From: 2-12-FULL-35-15 sp036386835
GTDB taxonomy: Bacteria; Bacteroidota; Bacteroidia; 2-12-FULL-35-15
Length of the DNA: 64,000 nt
NCBI GenBank assembly: GCA_036386835.1
Contig: DASVUX010000035.1
Coordinates: 15,252 to 79,251, forward strand
Direction: 5' to 3'
The position numbers and the translations under genes were made by a program. Numbering within the stretch: the first letter of the stretch is position 1; every line of letters begins with the position of its first letter. Positions 1 through 6,292 of the stretch are shown here, in pieces. Under the pieces are notes generated by a model. It saw nothing but the letters and a program-made list of their open reading frames with translations, did no database searches and had not been told where the DNA came from.

Positions 1-1076
1 AAAGCTTTACCCACTCCCGGGATCATCCCGACCAGGTCTTTTATATTACCCATTTTCTTAATCTGCTGAAGCTGGGAAAGGAAATCGTTAAAACTGAATT
101 GGTTCTTTGCTATTTTCTTCTGAAGCTTTTTTGCTTCTTCCGCATCATATTGTTCCTGTGCACGCTCAACAAGCGTTACAACATCACCCATCCCGAGGAT
201 CCTGTCAGCCATACGGTTTGGATGGAATACATCGATCGCATCCATCTTCTCTCCTGTTCCAACAAACTTGATCGGTTTATCAACAATCGATTTAATGGAT
301 AAAGCAGCACCACCCCGGGTATCACCATCCATTTTTGTTAGTACAACCCCGTCAAAATTCAGTCTGTCGTTAAATGCTTTTGCAGTATTCACTGCATCCT
401 GTCCGGTCATGGCATCCACTACAAAAAGTATCTCATCAGGCTCAATCGCGGCTTTAACATTCGCAATCTCATTCATCATCTGCTCGTCAACAGCGAGGCG
501 GCCGGCAGTATCTATAATCACGATAGAGTTGCCGTTGAATTTAGCATGAGCGATGGCTTTTTTTGCTATAGAAACAGCATCTTTATTTTCCCTGTCGGAG
601 AAAACTTCCACGCCAATTTGTTCTCCAAGCACATGAAGCTGGTCAATAGCAGCAGGGCGGTAAATATCACAGGCAACAAGCAATGGCTTTTTTCCTTTTT
701 TAGTCTTAAGATAATTCGCAAGCTTTCCTGAAAAAGTGGTCTTTCCTGATCCCTGCAGACCACTCATCATTATTATTGTTGGATTGCCGCCAAGCTTAAT
801 ATCAGCAGTATTGCCTCCCATGAGGCTGGTAAGTTCCTCCTGGGTGATCTTGATCATTAATTGTCCCGGAGAAATTGAAGTAAGGACATTCTGCCCCATT
901 GCCTTTTCCTTCACACTGTCGGTGAATTGTTTTGCAACTTTATAATTCACATCGGCATCCAGCAAGGCCTTACGGATCTCCTTAACTGTTTCAGAAACAT
1001 TGATCTCCGTGATTTTTCCCTGGCCTTTCAGGTTCTTAAAGGCACGCTCCAGCTTTTCACTTAAATTATCAAACAT
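1..1076 (-). CDS. ffh: Signal recognition particle protein Ffh (SRP54), 3' end outside window
   Basis: Ffh is the GTPase of the signal recognition particle. It binds signal sequences of nascent inner-membrane proteins together with SRP RNA and docks at FtsY. Read on the minus strand, the protein begins MFDNLSEKLERAFKNLKG, the usual N-domain start. The G1 P-loop GLQGSGKTT follows at about residues 106-114, then DTAGR and TKMDGD GTPase motifs. The last visible part (FNDFLSQLQQIKKMGN) is the start of the methionine-rich M domain. About 358 codons are present, so roughly the last 80-90 residues lie beyond base 1. The start is the ATG ending at 1076. No partner gene is visible on the truncated side. 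Confidence 0.97.
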   Translation of the reverse strand, partial: MFDNLSEKLERAFKNLKGQGKITEINVSETVKEIRKALLDADVNYKVAKQFTDSVKEKAMGQNVLTSISPGQLMIKITQEELTSLMGGNTADIKLGGNPTIIMMSGLQGSGKTTFSGKLANYLKTKKGKKPLLVACDIYRPAAIDQLHVLGEQIGVEVFSDRENKDAVSIAKKAIAHAKFNGNSIVIIDTAGRLAVDEQMMNEIANVKAAIEPDEILFVVDAMTGQDAVNTAKAFNDRLNFDGVVLTKMDGDTRGGAALSIKSIVDKPIKFVGTGEKMDAIDVFHPNRMADRILGMGDVVTLVERAQEQYDAEEAKKLQKKIAKNQFSFNDFLSQLQQIKKMGNIKDLVGMIPGVGKA

Positions 1077-1170
1077 GGTTTTATTTTTAGTACGCGAATT
1101 TAATCATTTTTAAGGGTACGGATAGCGAATCTTTTAAGGAATTTCGGAATCTGAAAAAGACGATTGGGAA

Positions 1171-1202
1171 TAAAAAAATCTGTGGATTTTCACCCACAGA
1201 TT
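1171..1202 (-). terminator. Rho-independent terminator of the O-methyltransferase gene
   Basis: A 9-base stem (AATCTGTGG at 1177-1185 pairing with CCACAGATT at 1194-1202) has an 8-base loop. On the minus strand it is followed by a run of T. It lies about 30 bases after the stop of the minus-strand methyltransferase gene. Confidence 0.75.
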
Positions 1203-1232
1203 AGTAAATTCGCTTGCTATCCGCTATCAGTA

Positions 1233-2303
1233 CTACTTCTTCTTCAGCTTCATCAAAGTCTGGCTCACACCGATCTGGTCGATCTGTTCAGCAATCTCAA
1301 AGCCCGCAGCTTCAATGCATTTAACGAAAACGCGTGAATCATACATCTGGCTGTTACCATTTGCTATGGCTGTAAAATACAGGGAGGTTTGCTGTAATGA
1401 GAATGCAGCTGCTTCAAAGCGCTGGCGGTCCCAGAAAGGCTCAAGGATATAAACAAAACCATTTTCCGCAACAGCTTCATGACAGCGTGTAAGTATGGAT
1501 GTAATCTCTTTTTCAGAAAAGCAATCCAGGAACTGGCTCATCCAGATAGCATCATGACCGGCAGGTAATTTCAAATTTTCATCCAGCATGTTAGCCCCAT
1601 GAAAAGTGATCCTATCCGATAAACCATGGGATGCGATATTTGCTTTAGCCATGTTCAGCTGACCCGGAAGATCTACGATTGTGATCTGAACATCCGGATT
1701 ATATTTAGCACAGGCAATGGACCATTTACCGGTATTCCCGCCAATGTCCATTAACTTTTTAGGCTTATTTTTAAATACCAGCGGCAACACCAGCGGAAAA
1801 GCGTCATCAGAATAAAAATGGTCGAATCCGAACCAGCTCTTTTGCACTTTTGGAGGAAGCTCAGATAAAGCTTCGTAAACAGTTTTCCACTTATCGCCAA
1901 AAACTTTCAGGCCTACCGGCTTTTCTTCTTTAATAGAATCTTCCAGGTAAAACATAGCTTCATAACATACATCCTGTGAAAAATCCATGTTAGCGCGGGT
2001 CATGGCATCATTTAAAATAAAATGCCCTGTTTTTGTCAGAGTATATTTGTCATCGTTAACAAGCAGGAGCCCGATCCCTAAGCCGGATTCAAGCAATACC
2101 CTTACTCCATAATGAGGCAGCTTCACTTTTTCAACTATCTCTTCAAGGGTGATGCCTGCTTTCCCTGCATCAAGGGCTGCTTTCAGAATACCCGAATCAC
2201 GCAGTATACGTGAAGCCTGGAATACCATTGGCGCATGGGCTATCCATTGCGCATATTCAATTGCCTGTAAAGCAGTGCGAGTTTCTTTTTTAAAAAAATC
2301 CAT
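1233..2303 (-). CDS. SAM-dependent O-methyltransferase (acetylserotonin / hydroxyneurosporene type)
   Basis: This is a class I SAM-dependent methyltransferase with the two-part layout of the plant-type O-methyltransferases (family Methyltransf_2). An N-terminal winged-helix dimerisation region covers roughly residues 15-100. A Rossmann domain follows with motif I LMDIGGNTGKW near residue 180 and the acidic VDLPGQ strand that binds the ribose. The substrate cannot be deduced. The reading frame is open up to a TTG at 2327. However, that TTG lies inside a well-formed promoter element (2325-2332), so the ATG ending at 2303 is preferred, giving 356 residues. The gene stands alone, with its own promoter and terminator, between ffh and bshB1. 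Confidence 0.85.
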   Translation of the reverse strand: MDFFKKETRTALQAIEYAQWIAHAPMVFQASRILRDSGILKAALDAGKAGITLEEIVEKVKLPHYGVRVLLESGLGIGLLLVNDDKYTLTKTGHFILNDAMTRANMDFSQDVCYEAMFYLEDSIKEEKPVGLKVFGDKWKTVYEALSELPPKVQKSWFGFDHFYSDDAFPLVLPLVFKNKPKKLMDIGGNTGKWSIACAKYNPDVQITIVDLPGQLNMAKANIASHGLSDRITFHGANMLDENLKLPAGHDAIWMSQFLDCFSEKEITSILTRCHEAVAENGFVYILEPFWDRQRFEAAAFSLQQTSLYFTAIANGNSQMYDSRVFVKCIEAAGFEIAEQIDQIGVSQTLMKLKKK

Positions 2304-2324
2304 AAACGGGGGTTCAAATTTTGT

Positions 2325-2358
2325 CAAAGATAGAAAATTTTACCACTGAGGCGCACAA
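2325..2358 (-). promoter_or_regulatory. Bacteroidota-type promoter of the O-methyltransferase gene
   Basis: On the minus strand TATCTTTG (2325-2332) matches the -7 consensus TAnnTTTG. A TTG lies 23 bases upstream (2356-2358), at the long end of the accepted spacing. The predicted transcript starts about 15 bases before the ATG at 2303. This rules out the upstream TTG start, which would fall inside the promoter. Confidence 0.6.
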
Positions 2359-2391
2359 TCTCTGAGAGGTGCAAAGAAAAGTGTAATGGTA

Positions 2392-3108
2392 TCATTTAAG
2401 ATCAAACAGGTCCTTTATTCCCGGGGTTCTTTCAACAACAAATCCTTCCGCATAGTCATATCCTGCATCCCTGCCGTACACACTCATTTTACCCAGCACA
2501 ACATCAAAGAAATTCTTAACTGAAATTGGTGATTCCGGTTCATTTGAAAGAGGATCAAAGAACTGGGATTTAAAAGCCCTGATAGCTTCCATTTTTCTTT
2601 CAACGAAAGGAGTAACATCAACCACAAAATCTGGTTTCATCTGGCGGTCCTGGATATAATGATAGACTGCTTTCGGCCTCCACTCCTTTTGGGATGTTCC
2701 GTTATGCCCGGTTTCAATTCGCCTTAACCCGCTGTAGAAACAAGCTTCAGAAACCAGCCGGGCGGCTCTGCCATGATCAGGATGACGGTCTGAAACAGCA
2801 TTACAAAGCACGACCTCAGGCTGATATTCACGAAGCTTTTTTATAATCATGAGCTGGTGTTCCTTGTCATTGGTGAAAAAACCATCGGCCATACCCAGGT
2901 TGTCCCTCACCTTTATCCCAAGGATTTCCGCAGCTGCTGCAGCTTCTTTTAAACGCAGCGGACCGCTTCCGCGGGTACCCAGCTCACCTGAAGTAAGATC
3001 AAGTATTCCACAGGCCTTGCCAAGAGACAGATGTTTCAACAGTGTTCCTGAGCAGGAAAGCTCCACATCATCCGGATGTACGCCAATGGCTAGTATATCT
3101 AACTTCAT
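2392..3108 (-). CDS. bshB1: Bacillithiol biosynthesis deacetylase BshB1
   Basis: This is a LmbE-like zinc deacetylase. BshB1 removes the acetyl group from N-acetylglucosaminyl-malate, the second step in bacillithiol synthesis in the cytosol. Zinc-binding motifs are visible: GVHPDDVELSCSG near the N terminus and SDRHPDHGRAARLV near the middle. The spacing and the GELGTRGS segment match the BshB1 branch rather than general PIG-L proteins. The start is the ATG ending at 3108 (MKLDILAIGVHPDD, 238 residues). An in-frame ATG at 3144 would add 12 residues encoded partly by the left arm of a dispersed repeat and is unlikely. bshA and bshC are not in the window. Confidence 0.92.
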   Translation of the reverse strand: MKLDILAIGVHPDDVELSCSGTLLKHLSLGKACGILDLTSGELGTRGSGPLRLKEAAAAAEILGIKVRDNLGMADGFFTNDKEHQLMIIKKLREYQPEVVLCNAVSDRHPDHGRAARLVSEACFYSGLRRIETGHNGTSQKEWRPKAVYHYIQDRQMKPDFVVDVTPFVERKMEAIRAFKSQFFDPLSNEPESPISVKNFFDVVLGKMSVYGRDAGYDYAEGFVVERTPGIKDLFDLK

Positions 3109-3124
3109 ATGTTTATTAGGTATC

Positions 3125-3203
3125 GTCATCCCGTGTTCCGACACGGGATCTCATTAATGTCAGCAGTATCGAATCGAAGATTTCGCGTCGGGCACGGAAT
3201 GAC
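3125..3203 (-). repeat. Dispersed palindromic intergenic repeat, copy 1
   Basis: The 79-base element is bounded by GTCATCCCGTG and CACGGAATGAC, which are near-perfect inverted repeats. Read on the minus strand its core (ACTGCTGACATTAATGAGATC) aligns with the plus-strand copies at 5617, 6167 and 10183. It fills the gap between the 5' end of bshB1 and the glutathione peroxidase gene. Confidence 0.85.
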
Positions 3204-3232
3204 AGTCGGAATATAATTTTGCTGATCAGCAA

Positions 3233-3772
3233 TTATTTACCCAGCCAGCTAATGATCTTATCCCCCATTGGTTTATCGCTGGAATAAGCAATATCAACCA
3301 GGTTGCCTTTTTCATCGATCATGTATTTCTGAAAATTCCATTTCACAGAAGAATCCATTTTACCATTCAGTGATTTTTCAGTTAACCATTTATACACAGG
3401 ATGCATATCCCCTCCCTTTACATCTATTTTTTCCATCATCTGGAAGGTTACACCATAATTCTTTCTGCAAAACTCCTCGATCTCGGTATTGCTTCCCGGC
3501 TCCTGGCGCCCGAAGTTATTGGCAGGGAAACCTATGATCACAAGGCCTTTATCCCTGTATTCCTTATAAAGCTTTTCCAGGTCATCGTATTGCGGAGTGT
3601 AACCGCATTTGGAGGCTGTGTTCACAACCAGTACTTTTTTACCTTTCAGTTCGGAGAAGCTGAAATCCTTCCCATCAATGGTTTTTGCCTTCAGGTCGTA
3701 AAAGCTTTGCGCCTTCATGGAAATACTCATGGAAATAATTAAAGACGTAAAAATCAGAATGATCTTTTTCAT
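3233..3772 (-). CDS. Glutathione peroxidase family protein (thiol peroxidase), exported
   Basis: GPx-family enzymes reduce hydrogen peroxide or lipid hydroperoxides. Bacterial Cys forms usually use thioredoxin. The active-site set is visible: peroxidatic Cys in ASKCGYTPQY, Gln in FPANNFGRQEPG, and the Trp/Asn pair in VKWNFQKYMID. There is Cys, not selenocysteine. A hydrophobic signal-like segment (MKKIILIFTSLIISMSIS) precedes KAQSF, so export to the periplasm is likely. The start is set at the ATG ending at 3772 (179 residues). The longer frame to 3808 places 12 unlikely residues before the signal peptide. It diverges from the ccm cluster. Confidence 0.9.
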   Translation of the reverse strand: MKKIILIFTSLIISMSISMKAQSFYDLKAKTIDGKDFSFSELKGKKVLVVNTASKCGYTPQYDDLEKLYKEYRDKGLVIIGFPANNFGRQEPGSNTEIEEFCRKNYGVTFQMMEKIDVKGGDMHPVYKWLTEKSLNGKMDSSVKWNFQKYMIDEKGNLVDIAYSSDKPMGDKIISWLGK

Positions 3773-3917
3773 AGGATTATATTTTTTTATAAAGGTAAAG
3801 AATTTCAATTTCAGGCATTACAAATAATTAAAAATACACTGCAATGCACTTGGTGGAAGTTCGGGCCGGATTTATCGGTTAAGATTCGTAAATTCGCCCC
3901 GGTCCAGAACCGGCAAT

Positions 3918-4574
3918 ATGTTAGCTTCACAGATAAAACACCTGGTAATAAAAGAGATCAGCCTCGAAATGCGGAATAAATACGCACTTGGAGGGATTCT
4001 GCTTTATGTTGTTTCCACCGTTTTCGTCAGTTACTTATCTTTCCGGCAGGTGATCAGTGTCCCTACCTGGAATGCGCTTTTCTGGATCATTCTCCTGTTT
4101 GCTTCCATCAACGGGGTGGCCAGGAGTTTTATCGGTGAGAGCCGGGGAAGGCTTTTATACCTGTATACTTTGGTTAGCCCCCAGGCAGTTATACTTTCAA
4201 AGATCATTTATAATTCCCTTCTGCTTCTTGTTATATCCGGGCTTTGCCTGTTTGTATACTGCCTGTTTGTCGGCAACCTGGTCCAGGACATGCCCCTTTT
4301 CCTTCTCAACCTCTTTTTAGGCAGTTTCGGATTCTCATCCCTGCTGACAATGGTTTCTGCAATAGCATCAAAAACCAGTAACAACTTTACTTTGATGGCC
4401 ATTTTAAGTTTTCCTATTATGATGCCGCTGCTGATGGTACTCCTCAAATTATCCAAAAATGCGATTGACGGACTTGAGCGCTGGGATATGAACTATCTGA
4501 TGGTGCTGGTGTTTATAAATGTGATCATAATCGCACTTTCGTATCTCTTATTTCGCTACCTTTGGCGCGACTAA
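3918..4574 (+). CDS. ccmB: Heme exporter membrane subunit CcmB
   Basis: CcmB is the membrane subunit of the CcmAB(CD) complex. It helps release holo-CcmE from CcmC in cytochrome c maturation system I. The 218-residue protein has the usual length and about six hydrophobic segments. The N-terminal cytoplasmic part (IKHLVIKEISLEMRNKYA) and the conserved SFIGESRGRLLYLYTL segment are typical. It is the first gene of a plus-strand ccm series (ccmB-C-D-E-F). No ccmA ATPase gene lies next to it, which is unusual compared with proteobacterial operons. A short GATTCGTAAATTCG repeat lies just upstream at 3883-3896. Confidence 0.93.
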   Translation: MLASQIKHLVIKEISLEMRNKYALGGILLYVVSTVFVSYLSFRQVISVPTWNALFWIILLFASINGVARSFIGESRGRLLYLYTLVSPQAVILSKIIYNSLLLLVISGLCLFVYCLFVGNLVQDMPLFLLNLFLGSFGFSSLLTMVSAIASKTSNNFTLMAILSFPIMMPLLMVLLKLSKNAIDGLERWDMNYLMVLVFINVIIIALSYLLFRYLWRD

Positions 4575-4635
4575 CAGACAATTGTCATGAGCTTAAAATG
4601 ACACCATGTTACAGCAGAAAACAGACTAGATCACA

Positions 4636-5301
4636 ATGAAAAATTACTGGTGGAAGATCCTCGCAATTATCCTCGTTTTATATACGATCGTTGCAGGTTT
4701 TTTATTTAAAGTTCCTGCTCAGCCTATTCTTCACGAAACCATACGAAACCTTTATTTTCATGTTCCGATGTGGTTCGGGATGATGACGATCCTTTTTATA
4801 TCCTTGTGGCACAGTATCAAATATCTCAGTAAATCTGATATTCAAAGCGATATTATTGCTTCGCAGTCCGCACATACAGGCATGCTTCTCGGGTTCCTGG
4901 GAATCCTTACCGGATCGGTTTGGGCGAAATATACCTGGGGCGCCTGGTGGGTTTCGGATACCAAACTTAATGGTGCAGCAATCACCTTACTGATCTATCT
5001 CGCTTATTTTGTCTTAAGAGGATCTTTGGAAGAAGAGCAAAAGCGTGCCCGCATTTCCGCTGTTTATAACATTTTCGCTTACGTAATGCTGATCGTGTTC
5101 CTGATGATCCTGCCGAGAATGAACGATTCCCTTCACCCGGGGAACGGTGGCAACCCGGGCTTTAATAACTATGATCTTGATGCAACTATGCGCACCGTGT
5201 TTTATCCTGCTGTTCTTGGCTGGATTCTGCTTGGGGTATGGATCATGACACTCAGGATCCGCATTCAAAAACTTAAAAGAAAAACACTTACAAATGATTA
5301 A
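4636..5301 (+). CDS. ccmC: Heme exporter / CcmE heme loader CcmC
   Basis: CcmC binds heme through two periplasmic histidines and a tryptophan-rich (WWD) loop and transfers it covalently to CcmE. Six membrane segments can be counted in 221 residues. The external His is visible in NLYFHVPMWFGM, and the tryptophan-rich signature appears as WAKYTWGAWWVSD. The second His probably lies in DSLHPGNGG near residue 165. The gene starts 62 bases after ccmB, and its end is close to the small ccmD-like gene. Confidence 0.94.
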   Translation: MKNYWWKILAIILVLYTIVAGFLFKVPAQPILHETIRNLYFHVPMWFGMMTILFISLWHSIKYLSKSDIQSDIIASQSAHTGMLLGFLGILTGSVWAKYTWGAWWVSDTKLNGAAITLLIYLAYFVLRGSLEEEQKRARISAVYNIFAYVMLIVFLMILPRMNDSLHPGNGGNPGFNNYDLDATMRTVFYPAVLGWILLGVWIMTLRIRIQKLKRKTLTND

Positions 5302-5341
5302 AACCTCATCCCTGAATCCCCTCTCCAAAGGAAAAGGGGTA

Positions 5342-5569
5342 ATGTCCGTTAAAATAATGGCAGCTATTCTCCTATTCTTTGTTTCTGCGTCATCCTTCGC
5401 CCAGGAAACACCAGATAACGCCCCTGTGGAGATGGCGACAGGTTTATACCAGTCAGGAAAAATCTATGTAGTAGTGATAGTACTTTGCATTGTAATGGCT
5501 GGAATCGCAGGGTATCTTATTATGCTGGACAGAAAAGTAAGCCGTTTGGAAAAGGAAATTGGAAAATAA
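5342..5569 (+). CDS. CcmD-like small membrane protein
   Basis: This is a 75-residue protein with a signal-like N terminus (MAAILLFFVSASSFAQ). A second hydrophobic helix (VVVIVLCIVMAGIAGYLIML) is followed by a charged tail DRKVSRLEKEIGK. Size, helix plus basic/coiled tail, and position between ccmC and ccmE match the Bacteroidota CcmD-type subunit, which in system I helps release holo-CcmE. Sequence similarity in this family is weak, so the assignment rests mainly on context. The ATG at 5342 has an upstream purine run (AAAGGAAAAGGGG) that can serve as ribosome-binding site. An ATG at 5294 overlapping ccmC is also possible but would put 16 polar residues before the signal peptide. Confidence 0.75.
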   Translation: MSVKIMAAILLFFVSASSFAQETPDNAPVEMATGLYQSGKIYVVVIVLCIVMAGIAGYLIMLDRKVSRLEKEIGK

Positions 5570-5616
5570 AGCTTAGTGAGGAGTTGGGAGTTGGAGAACA
5601 GTTTTCGTTATGATTT

Positions 5617-5694
5617 GTCATCCCGTGCCGCGACACAGGATCTTCAAAAGAAACTGCTAATATTTATGAGATTCCGTGTCAGGCACGGGATGAC
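5617..5694 (+). repeat. Dispersed palindromic intergenic repeat, copy 2
   Basis: The 78-base element starts GTCATCCCGTGCC and ends GGCACGGGATGAC, a perfect 13-base inverted repeat. Its core reads ACTGCTAATATTTATGAGATT. It lies between ccmD-like and ccmE on the presumed polycistronic message and could fold into a long hairpin. Confidence 0.9.
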
Positions 5695-5703
5695 GATTAA
5701 TAA

Positions 5704-5740
5704 CACAGATTAGTAAATTAGTAAAGATCATTATTCGTAC
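5704..5740 (+). repeat. Short AT-rich intergenic repeat directly before ccmE
   Basis: The sequence CACAGATTAGTAAATTAGT, followed by AAAGATCATTATTCGT, recurs with variations at 6251-6285 (before ccmF), 10301-10370 (before the UbiA gene), 3883-3896 (before ccmB) and 24832-24855. The shared kernel is GATTxGTAAATTxGT. It ends immediately before the ccmE start codon. Confidence 0.6.
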
Positions 5741-5741
5741 C

Positions 5742-6134
5742 ATGAAGAAAATACACATACTCGGCATCATCATTATCGCAGTCGCGATTGGTGCCATCCT
5801 GACCACACTCAACAGCACAAGCACTTACGCAAATTTCGCGGAAGCTTCCCAATCACCTGACAGCGAGTTCCATGTTGTGGGAAAACTAAACAAAGCAAAA
5901 GAAACAGTTTACAATCCAAAGGCTAATGCCAATATTTTCACTTTCTATATGATCGATAATGCAGGGGCGGAAAAGAAAGTGGTCCTTCACAAGAACAAGC
6001 CACAGGATTTCGAGCGCTCAGAACAGATCGTCCTTATCGGGCAGGTTGAGGGTGATGAATTTCATGCTTCTGATATCCTGATGAAATGCCCTTCGAAGTA
6101 TAATGACGGGAAACCGCAGGAAGCAAGTAAATAG
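5742..6134 (+). CDS. ccmE: Cytochrome c maturation heme chaperone CcmE, CxxxY type
   Basis: CcmE is a membrane-anchored periplasmic OB-fold protein that carries heme covalently from CcmC to the CcmF lyase. A single N-terminal membrane helix (ILGIIIIAVAIGAILTTL) is followed by the OB domain with the strands VVGKL and VLIGQVEGDEFHASDILMKCPSKYND. In proteobacteria the heme-binding residue is His in HxxxY. Here the equivalent motif is CPSKY, so a Cys replaces the His. CxxxY forms are known from Desulfovibrio, archaea and other lineages. Length (130) is normal. The gene is flanked on both sides by copies of the palindromic repeat. Confidence 0.93.
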   Translation: MKKIHILGIIIIAVAIGAILTTLNSTSTYANFAEASQSPDSEFHVVGKLNKAKETVYNPKANANIFTFYMIDNAGAEKKVVLHKNKPQDFERSEQIVLIGQVEGDEFHASDILMKCPSKYNDGKPQEASK

Positions 6135-6166
6135 TTTTAGAGCGGAGACAGGTTAAGTTTTGATTC

Positions 6167-6240
6167 GTCATCCCCCACACGGGATCTGTCAATAGAGACT
6201 GCTAACATTTATAAGATCCCGTGTCGGGGCACGGGATGGC
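6167..6240 (+). repeat. Dispersed palindromic intergenic repeat, copy 3
   Basis: The 74-base copy starts GTCATCCCCCACACGGGATC and ends GTCGGGGCACGGGATGGC. The left arm is shortened and the core ACTGCTAACATTTATAAGATC is retained. It lies between ccmE and ccmF. Confidence 0.85.
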
Positions 6241-6250
6241 GGTACCAAAA

Positions 6251-6285
6251 GAGATTAGAAGATTAGTATAGATCGTTATTCGTTG
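6251..6285 (+). repeat. Short AT-rich intergenic repeat directly before ccmF
   Basis: GAGATTAGAAGATTAGTATA followed by GATCGTTATTCGTTG is a variant of the element at 5704-5740. It lies in the same position relative to a palindromic repeat copy and to the next start codon, so the two elements appear to travel as a pair here. Confidence 0.5.
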
Positions 6286-6292
6286 AAAAGTT

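Noticed and set aside
2304..2327. TTG start of the O-methyltransferase eight codons upstream
   Set aside because: The TTG is part of the TATCTTTG promoter element, so transcription would start after it.
3109..3144. N-terminal extension of bshB1
   Set aside because: The 12 extra residues are read partly from the left arm of a dispersed repeat, and the family starts at the inner ATG.
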